Made by a program: the position numbers and the translations under genes. This document shows positions 9,368-17,456 of a stretch of 64,000 nucleotides of DNA, in pieces. The notes under the pieces are model-generated. The model had not been told where the DNA came from. It saw only the letters and a program-made list of their open reading frames with translations, and did no database searches. The DNA is from Chitinophagaceae bacterium (GTDB lineage: Bacteria > Bacteroidota > Bacteroidia > Chitinophagales > Chitinophagaceae), in NCBI GenBank assembly GCA_022841365.1, contig JALHRP010000007.1, forward strand, positions 1 through 64,000. The letters run 5' to 3'. How positions within the stretch are numbered: position 1 is the first letter of the stretch; each line of letters starts with the position of its first letter.

Positions 9368-10027
9368 TTACATACTAAACACTTTCTCATTCTCACTCAA
9401 ATACTCATTCTCAATCACCACTTCACCCGGCTCTTTGTATTCGAACTCTTTGAGTTTGTTATGAAAACCATCGCTGCTTTTGATAATGGCAATTCTTGCA
9501 CTGCGTACAAACTCAATTAATCCGTAAGGTTCTAATACTTTAATTAAGTTGTCTGTTTCTTCACGTTGACCGGCTACTTCAAATACGGTGTAATCTTTTC
9601 GAATCACCACTGCTTTTGCGCCATGCTGACTTAACAGGCGTTCTACTTTTACATGCTCTGCAATCACATCTGTTGGTACTTTGTACATAGCCATTTCCTG
9701 CCAGATGATTTCATCGTTGGTATTGTAATAGGCCTTTAATACTTCAACCTGCTTTTCAATTTGTCTGCAGAGTTTACGCACCACTTCTTCTGTTTCATTG
9801 ATGACAATGGTGAAACGATGTACACTATCCACTTCACTGGGCGATGTATTTAAACTGTCGATATTGATTTTTCGTTTGGAAAAAATAATAGCGATGCGGT
9901 TGAGAAGACCAACCTGGTTTTCAGTGTAAACAGTTATGGTGAATTCTTTGCGGCCATTCAGGCCCCCTCCACCTCCCCCAGAGGGGGAGAGTTGGGCAGC
10001 AGTATGATTAAATTGTAACGTATTCAT
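9368..10027 (-). CDS. ilvN: acetolactate synthase small (regulatory) subunit
   Basis: Regulatory partner of IlvB; ACT domains bind valine and set feedback inhibition. 219 residues: ACT domain about 28-100 (FTITVYTENQVGLLNRIAIIFSKRK) and the small-subunit C-terminal domain about 115-195. Residues 13-24 (LSPSGGGGGGLN) are encoded by a GC-palindromic element end at 9961-9999, a glycine-rich leader not expected in the family; the conserved protein starts near residue 27. It follows ilvB across a 107-bp gap filled by the rest of that element. Confidence 0.95.
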   Translation of the reverse strand: MNTLQFNHTAAQLSPSGGGGGGLNGRKEFTITVYTENQVGLLNRIAIIFSKRKINIDSLNTSPSEVDSVHRFTIVINETEEVVRKLCRQIEKQVEVLKAYYNTNDEIIWQEMAMYKVPTDVIAEHVKVERLLSQHGAKAVVIRKDYTVFEVAGQREETDNLIKVLEPYGLIEFVRSARIAIIKSSDGFHNKLKEFEYKEPGEVVIENEYLSENEKVFSM

Positions 10028-10132
10028 GATTCAATCTTTTTAATTTCAACTTCTTTATACTTTATCAAACACTCAAAAAAGTAAGGGCTGTGTGTTGGTA
10101 TCCTCCCCCTCGGGGGGAGTTAGAGGGGGCCG
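9961..10132 (-). repeat. GC-ended element (ilvN/ilvB), low end inside ilvN
   Basis: About 172 bp. Low end (9961-9999) GGCCCCCTCCACCTCCCCC with GGGGGAG lies in frame in the ilvN N-terminus. High end 10081-10132 starts GTAAGGGCTGTGTG and finishes GGAGTTAGAGGGGGCCG, two bases from the ilvB stop. The two ends are near-identical inverted copies (17 of 19 bases over the outermost part). Confidence 0.82.
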
Positions 10133-10134
10133 TT

Positions 10135-11922
10135 TTAAATCTCTTCTTTACTCAACACACACTCCGCCACACCTCTTCCCTGCGGCACCATGGGGAATAC
10201 ATTATTTTCTTTACCCACCATAACTTCAAGCAAATAACTTCCATCATGATTGAGCATGGTTTGCAAGGCGTATTTTAATTTATCCCGTTCACTCACACGT
10301 TGCCCGTCTATATAATATCCTTTTGCCACTGCAACAAAATCAGGACTGGTGATATCAACAAATGAATACCGCTTTTCATGAAACAGCTGCTGCCACTGCC
10401 GCACCATTCCGAGAAACTGATTATTGAGAATTAAAATTTTTACATTGGGTTTGAATTGCATAATCGTCCCCAACTCCTGCAGCGTCATTTGAAAACCACC
10501 ATCACCAATGATAGCAACCGTTGTTCTCGATGGATCGCCATATGCAGCACCAATGGCTGCCGGCAATGCATAACCCATTGTTCCCAATCCACCGCTGGTG
10601 ATATTGCTCTTGCTGTGATTCATCTTTGCATAACGACAGGCGACCATTTGATGCTGACCAACATCGGTAACAATAATGGCATCACCGTTTGTTAATTCGT
10701 TGAGCGTTTTAATGACTTCACCCATCGTTAATGTATCGCCTGTGGGATTTAATTCAGGCTGAATACATTTCTCCGTTTCCTTTGCCATGAAATCATGAAA
10801 CTTCTGTAACCATGTCGGGTAAACTTTTTGCTGCAACAATTCTGTGAGTAACGGCAATGTTTCTTTACAATCGCCCCACACACCAACAGTTGCTTTTACA
10901 TTTTTATCAATTTCAGCAGGATCAATATCCAGATGAATGATCTTTGCCTGTTTGGCATATTTATCCAACCGCCCGGTAACACGATCATCGAACCGCATAC
11001 CTATTGCAATCAACACATCACATTCATTCGTCAATACATTAGGGCCATAATTCCCATGCATGCCCAGCATACCAACACCCAACGGATGATCGGTTGGTAT
11101 TGCACTCATGCCCATGATGGTCCATGCAGCAGGCAAACCGCCTTTTTCTATAAACTGTTTAAATTCATTTTCTGCTTTACCAAGAATTACACCTTGTCCG
11201 AAGATCACGAAAGGTCTTTCTGCTTCATTGATCAGCTTTGCAGCTTCTTCAATATATTCTTTACGTACAATTGGTTTGGGACGATAACTTCTGATATGAT
11301 CACACTTTTTGTATCCTTCGTATTGAAACTTTTGCAGCTGTGCATTCTTTGTAATATCAATCAACACAGGACCCGGACGACCACTGCCTGCGATATAAAA
11401 TGCTTTTGCCAATACTGCAGGAATTTCTGTTGCATCAGTTACCTGATAATTCCATTTGGTAACAGGTGTAGTTATATTGATGACATCTGTTTCCTGAAAT
11501 GCATCGGTACCAAGTAAATGTGCAAACACCTGACCGGTGATGCATACTAATGGTGTTGAATCAATCATTGCATCGGCCAAACCTGTTACCAAATTTGTTG
11601 CACCAGGACCGCTTGTTGCAAACACAACACCTGTTTTACCACTTGCTCTTGCAAAACCTTGCGCTGCATGAATAGCACCTTGTTCATGACGAACTAAAAT
11701 GTGCTGCAATTTTTCTTTGTAATCATACAGCGCATCATAGATGGGCATAATAGCACCACCGGGATAACCGAAGATGGTATATACTCCTTCTTGCACACAT
11801 GCATCTAACACAGCTTCGCTTCCTGAAACCTCCCTGCCCTCTCCCGAATTTGTCGGGATAGACGCCGAAGGGTTCTTAGACTCTGATGTTGCAGGCTGTT
11901 TTATTTTTTCTAAGATTTCCAT
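10135..11922 (-). CDS. ilvB: acetolactate synthase large (catalytic) subunit
   Basis: Thiamine-diphosphate enzyme that condenses two pyruvates, or pyruvate with 2-oxobutanoate. 595 residues: TPP-binding N domain with catalytic Glu80 in RHEQGAIHAAQGFARASGKTG, central domain, and a C-terminal TPP/Mg site GDGGFQMTLQEL...NNQFLGMV. The first ~32 residues include SIPTNSGEGREVSGS, which overlaps repeat-like DNA (11828-11880, with an inner TCCCGA/TCGGGA hairpin); the conserved enzyme starts near GSEAVLDACVQEGV. Upstream is ilvD, across a spacer filled by another element copy. Confidence 0.96.
   Translation of the reverse strand: MEILEKIKQPATSESKNPSASIPTNSGEGREVSGSEAVLDACVQEGVYTIFGYPGGAIMPIYDALYDYKEKLQHILVRHEQGAIHAAQGFARASGKTGVVFATSGPGATNLVTGLADAMIDSTPLVCITGQVFAHLLGTDAFQETDVINITTPVTKWNYQVTDATEIPAVLAKAFYIAGSGRPGPVLIDITKNAQLQKFQYEGYKKCDHIRSYRPKPIVRKEYIEEAAKLINEAERPFVIFGQGVILGKAENEFKQFIEKGGLPAAWTIMGMSAIPTDHPLGVGMLGMHGNYGPNVLTNECDVLIAIGMRFDDRVTGRLDKYAKQAKIIHLDIDPAEIDKNVKATVGVWGDCKETLPLLTELLQQKVYPTWLQKFHDFMAKETEKCIQPELNPTGDTLTMGEVIKTLNELTNGDAIIVTDVGQHQMVACRYAKMNHSKSNITSGGLGTMGYALPAAIGAAYGDPSRTTVAIIGDGGFQMTLQELGTIMQFKPNVKILILNNQFLGMVRQWQQLFHEKRYSFVDITSPDFVAVAKGYYIDGQRVSERDKLKYALQTMLNHDGSYLLEVMVGKENNVFPMVPQGRGVAECVLSKEEI
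11842..11858. repeat. small TCCCGA...TCGGGA hairpin nested in ilvB N-terminal repeat
   Basis: Inverted repeat TCCCGA-atttg-TCGGGA inside GC-rich repeat DNA that encodes part of the ilvB N-terminal extension. A similar one, TCCCGT-cgaa-ACGGGA, lies at 17292-17307 inside the leuC/leuD element. Both look like small hairpins nested in the larger repeat. Confidence 0.45.
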
Positions 11923-11965
11923 CTCTTACTTTTTTTAAAAATTCAATTATCAAATTCATCATTCA

Positions 11966-12152
11966 GGCCCCTATCTCCATCTCTTTCCCCGAAGGAGAAA
12001 GAGCGGTGCTTCATCTCCATAACTTACTTTTATATCTACCACATCAACTTTAGTTCTTTAATCAGCAAATTTTAACTAGTCACTAATTAATTATACTCTT
12101 CTGTAAGCCGGCCTGGTACTAAGCAATCCTCCTTCAGGTGGCGGAGTGGGCC
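11966..12152 (-). repeat. full-length GC-ended element (ilvB/ilvD) carrying the ilvD stop
   Basis: About 187 bp. Low end GGCCCC plus CTCTTTCCCC-gaag-GAGAAAGAG; high end 12103-12152 is a diverged form (AATCCTCCTTCAGGTGGCGG then AGTGGGCC). The ilvD stop codon TGA (12134-12136) falls inside the high end. CCACATCA (12039-12046) and CAAA (12066-12069) are 19 bp apart. Confidence 0.8.
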
Positions 12153-13828
12153 TCATCTGTCACACACCCTTCACTTGCATCCTGCACACACATAGCATAT
12201 TTATACAACACACCTTTGGTTACTTTTAATGCAGGTTGTTTCCATCTTAATCTTCTTTCGGCAATTACTTCTTCACTCACTTTCAATGTCATTTTTTTTG
12301 TAGCAACATCCAGTTCAATCATATCATCATCTTCTACCAATGCAATCAATCCACCATTGAATGCTTCAGGCGTTATATGTCCAACAACAAATCCATGCGA
12401 ACCACCACTGAATCGTCCATCAGTGATTAATGCAACATCTTTACCTAACCCAGCACCAGTTATAGCTGAAGTTGGTTTCAACATCTCCGGCATACCCGGT
12501 GCACCTTTCGGTCCTTCATATCTGATCACTACCACATCACCTTTCTTCACTCGGCCATTTGCAATACCTGCAACCAAATCTTTTTCACCATCAAACACAC
12601 GTGCAGGTCCTTCAAAACGTTCGCCTTCTTTACCGCTGATTTTTGCAACACTTCCTTTTTCAGCCAGATTGCCATATAATATTTGTAAATGACCTGTTGA
12701 TTTCAACGGAGCTTCTAATGGATAAATAATTTTTTGTGTATCGAAATTGACGGGTGCAATGTTTTCCAGGTTTTCTGCAACTGTTTTACCTGTAACAGTT
12801 AAACATTCGCCATGCAGCAATCCTTTTTGCAATAAGTATTTCATCACTGCAGGCACACCACCATGTGCATGTAACTCCTGCATGAGATATTTGCCACTTG
12901 GTTTAAAATCAGCGAGCACGGGTGTTGTATCGCTGATGCGTTGAAAATCATCCTGCGTTAATTCTACATCCACACTCTTTGCCATTGCAATGAGATGCAA
13001 TACAGCATTGGTGCTGCCGCCAAATATCATAATGAGTGTGATGGCATTTTCAAATGCTTTCTTTGTCATGATATCTTTTGGCTTGATATCTTTTTCCAGC
13101 AATACTTTGATGGCTTTGCCTGCATCGAGGCATTCTTTTTTCTTATCCTCACTCAACGCAGGATTACTCGATGAAAATGGCAAACTCATACCCAATGCTT
13201 CGATAGCACTTGCCATTGTATTTGCTGTGTACATTCCACCACATGCACCTGCACCCGGACAACTATGTTTCACCACTTCTTTAAAATCTTCAGGCGTGAT
13301 GGTGCCTGCAATTTTTTTGCCTAATGCTTCAAATGCCGAAATGATATTCAACTCTTCGCCTTTGTAATGTCCCGCAGCAATTGTACCACCATATACCATG
13401 ATTGATGGACGGTTCAAACGACCCATTGCCATGATTGCGCCGGGCATATTTTTATCGCAGCCGGGTAATGCAATCAACCCATCATAATAAAATCCGCCGC
13501 ATACTGCTTCAATACTATCAGCAATAATATCACGACTCACTAATGAATAGCGCATACCATCTGTACCGTTACTGATTCCGTCGCTGATACCAATGGTGTT
13601 AAAAATCAATCCCACCATTTCATTTTGCCACACACCCTGTTTTACATCTTTTGCCAACTCATTCAAATGCATGTTGCAGGTGTTGCCATCATATCCCATG
13701 CTGCACACACCGATCTGCGGTTTCTTTAAATCTTCTTCCGTTAAACCAATGCCATACAACATCGCCTGCGCTGCAGGTTGTGTTTCGTCTTGCGTTAATG
13801 TCTTTGAATATTTATTGAGTTCAGTCAT
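12134..13828 (-). CDS. ilvD: dihydroxy-acid dehydratase
   Basis: Fe-S enzyme that dehydrates 2,3-dihydroxy-isovalerate and -methylvalerate to the 2-oxo acids. 564 residues, normal length. The three cluster cysteines are visible: Cys51 (GNTCNMHL), Cys124 ([10 protein letters not shown]) and Cys196 ([16 protein letters not shown]); C-terminal region with [20 protein letters not shown]. The last residues (DEAHSAT) and the stop are encoded within a repeat end, so the native C-terminus has been replaced or trimmed. Confidence 0.97.
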   Translation of the reverse strand: MTELNKYSKTLTQDETQPAAQAMLYGIGLTEEDLKKPQIGVCSMGYDGNTCNMHLNELAKDVKQGVWQNEMVGLIFNTIGISDGISNGTDGMRYSLVSRDIIADSIEAVCGGFYYDGLIALPGCDKNMPGAIMAMGRLNRPSIMVYGGTIAAGHYKGEELNIISAFEALGKKIAGTITPEDFKEVVKHSCPGAGACGGMYTANTMASAIEALGMSLPFSSSNPALSEDKKKECLDAGKAIKVLLEKDIKPKDIMTKKAFENAITLIMIFGGSTNAVLHLIAMAKSVDVELTQDDFQRISDTTPVLADFKPSGKYLMQELHAHGGVPAVMKYLLQKGLLHGECLTVTGKTVAENLENIAPVNFDTQKIIYPLEAPLKSTGHLQILYGNLAEKGSVAKISGKEGERFEGPARVFDGEKDLVAGIANGRVKKGDVVVIRYEGPKGAPGMPEMLKPTSAITGAGLGKDVALITDGRFSGGSHGFVVGHITPEAFNGGLIALVEDDDMIELDVATKKMTLKVSEEVIAERRLRWKQPALKVTKGVLYKYAMCVQDASEGCVTDEAHSAT

Positions 13829-13834
13829 TTTTTT

Positions 13835-14024
13835 AGCCCCTTTCTCCTTCTCTTTCCCCGGAAGGGAAAGAGCGGTACTTTAGTTCAATTATTAATCAGT
13901 TGTAATTACCACATCGTCAATTCATCTCTATTCAACTTTTTATCTTTACAATTCTAAACCTCTTCAACTAAGTTAGCCTTGTGCGGTTGAGGTTCTCCTC
14001 CTCTGGGGGAGTTAGAGGGGGCCG
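13835..14024 (-). repeat. full-length GC-ended element (ilvD/ilvE), high end inside ilvE
   Basis: About 190 bp. Low end CTCTTTCCCC-ggaag-GGAAAGAG right upstream of the ilvD start; core with TTGTAATTACCACATCG; high end 13975-14024 finishing GGAGTTAGAGGGGGCCG. The high end lies in the ilvE reading frame, in the register that avoids the TAA. Confidence 0.83.
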
Positions 14025-14889
14025 CCACCAATTCTTTATACGCCACCTGAATTTTTCTACTCACACTGTCATTCCATTTCATCGGGAATTTATACTCATC
14101 AAGACTTTCAAATCCAATCACCTCTGCTGCAGTGCCGCAAAAGAATGCAGCATCAGCAGTTTTTAATTCTTCAATGCTGAAAAACTTTTCTTCCACTTCA
14201 ATACTCAATTCTTTACATAACTCCAATACAGTTGCTCTTGTAATGCCGGGTAAAATATTTCCCAATGCAGGTGTAAAAAGCTGACCATCTTTCTCATAAA
14301 ATAAATTAGCACCGGGACCTTCTGCTGCAAACCCATTCATATCGGTTAACAATGCTTCATCGTAACCAGCGGCTTTTGCTTCCTGGCTTGCTAAAATGGA
14401 ATTCACATAATGTCCTGCAGCTTTTGCATGGATCTTAAATCCTTTCGGGTTGGGCCGTTCAAATGAACTGGTCATAATACGGAGCAACTGATCGCCCAGA
14501 AAAGGTTGCATGGCCCATGCTTCAATAACTATGAATGACTGCTCATTTACATCAAACTTCATGTTTGCCGGTGCATATACTACAGGACGGATATACGCAT
14601 CCTGCAAATTATTTTTTGCCAATACATCGTATGTGGCATTGATCAATTCTTCTGTTGACCAGTGATAGGGCATATTCATAGCAGCAGCAGAATTTTTCAA
14701 CCGCTCATAGTGTTCAACAGCTTTGAAAATTTTTGTTTCGCCATTTGTTGTTTTGTATGATCGAATTCCTTCGAACACACTGTACCCGTAATGCAAAGAC
14801 TGACTGTACAAATCCATCTTTGCTTCTGCTGCTTTTACAAATTCTCCGTTGAGAAAAAGAATCGTGTTGTTGTTATAATAGTTTGTCAT
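13954..14889 (-). CDS. ilvE: branched-chain amino acid aminotransferase (fold type IV)
   Basis: PLP enzyme that transfers the amino group of glutamate to the 2-oxo acids of leucine, isoleucine and valine. 311 residues; catalytic Lys156 in KIHAKAAGHYVNS, early SQSLHYGYSVFEGIRSY, and the cofactor loop EGPGANLFYEKDG, as in class IV enzymes. The last ~22 residues (APSNSPRGGEPQPHKANLVEE and on) come from a repeat end read in the one frame that lacks its stop, and extend the protein past the expected end near KELVA. Its start codon is part of an 11-bp inverted repeat with a site 130 bp upstream. First gene after the terminator at 15036. Confidence 0.95.
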   Translation of the reverse strand: MTNYYNNNTILFLNGEFVKAAEAKMDLYSQSLHYGYSVFEGIRSYKTTNGETKIFKAVEHYERLKNSAAAMNMPYHWSTEELINATYDVLAKNNLQDAYIRPVVYAPANMKFDVNEQSFIVIEAWAMQPFLGDQLLRIMTSSFERPNPKGFKIHAKAAGHYVNSILASQEAKAAGYDEALLTDMNGFAAEGPGANLFYEKDGQLFTPALGNILPGITRATVLELCKELSIEVEEKFFSIEELKTADAAFFCGTAAEVIGFESLDEYKFPMKWNDSVSRKIQVAYKELVAAPSNSPRGGEPQPHKANLVEEV

Positions 14890-15036
14890 TGTCTGAACTG
14901 AGATTTATGAGATGCCTGGAATAGTTGTGATAAACTATTCTACAGCTCTGAAATTTTATAATTTTTTATACTGCCTGAATTTTTACACTCCATCCTATTT
15001 ATCTCAACAATCCCATTACATCCCGGTTCAGACAAT
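14888..15036 (-). promoter_or_regulatory. ilvE leader with 11-bp long-range inverted repeat
   Basis: ATTGTCTGAAC (14888-14898) and its exact inverse GTTCAGACAAT (15026-15036) bracket the ilvE upstream region. In a minus-strand RNA spanning both, the stem would cover the first two bases of the ilvE AUG. A second dyad, GAATAGTT-gtgata-AACTATTC, lies at about 14920-14941. No convincing promoter was found here. Confidence 0.4.
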
Positions 15037-15066
15037 AAAAAAAACCCGCCTCTTTTGGAGGCGGGT
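15036..15066 (-). terminator. Rho-independent terminator
   Basis: Stem ACCCGCCTC (15044-15052) with GAGGCGGGT (15058-15066), followed on the minus strand by eight U. It lies 25 bp past the stop of the micropeptide gene and upstream of ilvE, so it ends transcripts from that gene and possibly from leuACDB. Confidence 0.9.
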
Positions 15067-15090
15067 CGTTATGTTAATTTGTTTCGTTTG

Positions 15091-15192
15091 TTACATACAA
15101 CTTGCACCTCCGTTGATTACAGGAATAATAATGACTGCCACAATAATGATTGCGATTGCAGAGATGACATTATAGTTACTGTTCTTCAACAT
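15091..15192 (-). CDS. 33-residue hydrophobic micropeptide
   Basis: I do not recognise this product. An ATG at 15192 opens 33 codons ending TAA at 15091: a short polar start (MLKNSNYN), an almost unbroken hydrophobic run of about 18 residues rich in Ile and Val (ISAIAIIIVAVIIIPVI), and a tail NGGASCM. The run could span a membrane once; there is no lipobox in the usual place. The support is context: an exactly spaced Bacteroidota promoter just upstream and a strong terminator 25 bp downstream make a self-contained unit between leuB and ilvE. A leader peptide is less likely, as few regulatory codons other than Ile/Val are enriched, though that enrichment next to ilv genes is suggestive. Confidence 0.6.
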   Translation of the reverse strand: MLKNSNYNVISAIAIIIVAVIIIPVINGGASCM

Positions 15193-15209
15193 CGTTGTTT
15201 GTTGTACAA

Positions 15210-15240
15210 CGAATATACCGCCTTTAATGATATAAACAAA
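15210..15240 (-). promoter_or_regulatory. promoter of the micropeptide gene
   Basis: On the minus strand TTTG (15237-15240), exactly 19 bp, then TATATTCG (15210-15217), against the Bacteroidota consensus TTTG-N19-TAnnTTTG. The expected start of transcription is near 15204, about 12 bases before the ATG. Confidence 0.65.
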
Positions 15241-15245
15241 GAACT

Positions 15246-15437
15246 TGGTCCGACCTCACCCTCGTTCCCTCTCCAAAAAAGAGGGAGGCCCGACACTATT
15301 TTTTATTCAACAGTTGTAATTCAGCATTTCTGCTTTAGTTCTTTCATCAACATATAAAGAAACATGTCGAAATAATACAATCATTTTATTTTATCAGACT
15401 CTAAAGCCCCTCCTTCGGAGGGGTTTGGGGAGGTCTA
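15246..15437 (-). repeat. GC-ended element downstream of leuB
   Basis: Low end about 15246-15292 (TTCCCTCTCC with GAGGGAGG), AT-rich core closely like that at 9104-9168 (TTCAACAGTTGTAATTCAGC), and a variant high end 15397-15437 (CCCCTCC-ttc-GGAGGGG then TTTGGGGAGGTCT) that touches the leuB stop. Apart from this element and the micropeptide unit I see nothing in the 545-bp leuB-ilvE spacer. Confidence 0.7.
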
Positions 15438-16616
15438 AATAATCGTCGACTTCCGCAACTCAATATTCCCTTTATGAACAGATCCCGGAATTTTTCCACT
15501 CACATAATCGCTGACGAGATCACCAATGGTGCTGGTGAAATAAAAATTCACTGGATCAATATCTTTTGTAACAAAATTGTTTTGTAGAGTCCAGTCAACT
15601 GCTTCACGAATCACCTGCGCTTCTGCATGTAAACCAAAATGATCTAACATCATCGCAGCCGATAAAACAGAACCGATTGGATTGGCGATATCTTTCCCTG
15701 CCGCCTGTGGATACGAACCATGAATGGGTTCAAACAAAGCAGTTCCGTTCCCTACTGAAGCAGAAGGAAGCATTCCCAATGATCCGCTTAATACACTTGC
15801 TTCATCGCTGATGATATCACCAAACATATTCTCAGTAAGCACCACATCAAACTGTTTGGGATTTAAGATCATCTGCATAGCAGCGTTATCAACAAACATA
15901 TAATCAATGCTAATGTCGCTGTACTGTGCAGCAATTTCCTGTACTACTTTTCGCCACAGTCTGGAAGTTTCCAAAACATTAGCCTTATCAATCAGCGTTA
16001 CTTTCTTCTTTCTGTTTTGTGCATACCTGAACGCAAGATGTGTAACACGTTCAATTTCCGGACGTGTGTAGTAACATTCATCGCTTGCACTGTTTCCATC
16101 TTCACTGGTTGATTTCTTACCAAAATAAATACCACCTGTCAACTCACGAAAAATGACGCAATCAACACCTTCCAATTGCGAAGGTTTTAAGGGTGATAAA
16201 TGTTGCAAGGTTTTATAAGTAGTAACAGGACGAATATTTGCAAACAACTGCAATGCTTTGCGGATGCCGAGAATCCCTTGCTCCGGACGCACCTTTGCAG
16301 AAGGATCATTATCATACTTAGGATGACCAACAGCACCAAACAAAACCGCATCACTGTCTAAACAAATATCAACTGTTGCAGATGGCAATGCTTCTCCTGT
16401 TTTATCAATCGCATCTGCACCAATCAATGCTTCTTTATAATGAAATGTATGACCGTATTGCTGTGCAATAGCATTTAATACTTTAATGGATTGGGCCGTT
16501 ACTTCAGGACCAATCCCGTCACCGTTTAATATGGCAATCTTATAGGCCCCACCCAACCTCCCCGAAGGGGAGGAACTGTCGGCATTCGCTTTTCTATCAT
16601 CATTGGTATTATCCAT
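15435..16616 (-). CDS. leuB: 3-isopropylmalate dehydrogenase
   Basis: NAD- and metal-dependent oxidative decarboxylase of the leucine pathway. 393 residues, ~25 longer than usual. The conserved protein begins at about residue 26 (YKIAILNGDGIGPEV); the first ~24 residues include SSSPSGRLGGA, encoded by a repeat end at 16545-16576. Signature TENMFGDIISDEASVLSGSL and the substrate-binding arginines in the RPEQGILGIRK region are present. The gene sits between leuD upstream and the micropeptide unit downstream. Confidence 0.96.
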   Translation of the reverse strand: MDNTNDDRKANADSSSPSGRLGGAYKIAILNGDGIGPEVTAQSIKVLNAIAQQYGHTFHYKEALIGADAIDKTGEALPSATVDICLDSDAVLFGAVGHPKYDNDPSAKVRPEQGILGIRKALQLFANIRPVTTYKTLQHLSPLKPSQLEGVDCVIFRELTGGIYFGKKSTSEDGNSASDECYYTRPEIERVTHLAFRYAQNRKKKVTLIDKANVLETSRLWRKVVQEIAAQYSDISIDYMFVDNAAMQMILNPKQFDVVLTENMFGDIISDEASVLSGSLGMLPSASVGNGTALFEPIHGSYPQAAGKDIANPIGSVLSAAMMLDHFGLHAEAQVIREAVDWTLQNNFVTKDIDPVNFYFTSTIGDLVSDYVSGKIPGSVHKGNIELRKSTII

Positions 16617-16697
16617 CTTCTTTATTTTTTCTATTTAGGTTATTCGTTATTTATGCAACATGTTACCAAGTCCCCCTTTGGGGGATTTAGGGGGCCG
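16545..16697 (-). repeat. GC-ended element (leuB/leuD), both ends in coding sequence
   Basis: About 153 bp. Low end GGCCCCACCCAACCTCCCCG with GGGGAGG lies in frame in the leuB N-terminus. High end 16655-16697 (CCCCCTTTGGGGG then GATTTAGGGGGCCG) carries the leuD stop TAA at 16687-16689. Confidence 0.8.
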
Positions 16698-17274
16698 AGT
16701 TTTCGTAATTGATGATATCTTCTTTTATACTCAGCAAATAATCAATATCATCATACCCATTGATCATGCATGTCTTTTTATATGCATTGATCTCAAAGGA
16801 TTCACTTTCACCGGTAGCATCAATCGTAATCGTTTGTGCTTCGAGGTTGACTGTTAGCGTTGCTTCATTTCCCAATGAAAAAAGGTTTTGCAAAAAGGGT
16901 TCTGAAACTGTTACAGGCAACACGCCATTATTTAATGCATTGTTCTTAAAAATATCTGCAAAAAAGCTGCTCACCACTACATTGAAACCATAATCCTGGA
17001 TCGACCATGCAGCATGTTCCCTTGATGAACCACAACCAAAGTTTTTGGCAGCAACTAAAATTTCACCACTGTATTGCGGTTGATTCAATATAAAATCTGC
17101 TTTGGGTTTTGTTTCATCATCATTTTCATAACGCCAGTCACGAAACAGATTTTTACCAAACCCATCTCTTGTTGTTGCTTTTAGAAATCGTGCAGGGATG
17201 ATCTGATCCGTATCAACATTCTCGATGTTGAGTGGAACAAACCTGCTTGATATTGTTGTAAATGCTTTTGCCAT
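16687..17274 (-). CDS. leuD: 3-isopropylmalate dehydratase small subunit
   Basis: Swivel-domain subunit that joins LeuC to form isopropylmalate isomerase. 195 residues. Typical start region [20 protein letters not shown] and the conserved [13 protein letters not shown] loop are visible. The last codons (NSAP) and the TAA stop are supplied by the repeat end at 16655-16697. It follows leuC with a 171-bp spacer filled by another element. Confidence 0.96.
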   Translation of the reverse strand: MAKAFTTISSRFVPLNIENVDTDQIIPARFLKATTRDGFGKNLFRDWRYENDDETKPKADFILNQPQYSGEILVAAKNFGCGSSREHAAWSIQDYGFNVVVSSFFADIFKNNALNNGVLPVTVSEPFLQNLFSLGNEATLTVNLEAQTITIDATGESESFEINAYKKTCMINGYDDIDYLLSIKEDIINYENSAP

Positions 17275-17280
17275 TATAAG

Positions 17281-17456
17281 CCCCCTTCCGATCCCGTCGA
17301 AACGGGACCATCACTGCAAGGCCCCAGTTTTTCGGGAAATCTTTTTTTATTTTGAAAAATCATTTTATCAAACAGTATTTTAAATTTTATCGATCACTTT
17401 AAAAAAGCAAGCATGTGCGTAGCGAAGTCTCCCCTTCGGGGAGATTTAGAGGGGCC
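17281..17456 (-). repeat. GC-ended element (leuD/leuC) carrying the leuC stop
   Basis: About 176 bp. Low end CCCCCTTCCG with a nested TCCCGT-cgaa-ACGGGA hairpin (17292-17307); high end 17407-17456 starts GCAAGCATGTGCG and ends CTCCCC-ttc-GGGGAGATTTAGAGGGGCC. The leuC stop TAA (17446-17448) lies inside it. The core differs from the other copies. Confidence 0.75.

Noticed and set aside
13954-14024. Frameshift at the ilvE 3' end
   Set aside because: The odd C-terminus is explained by in-frame reading of a repeat end; the upstream enzyme is intact.
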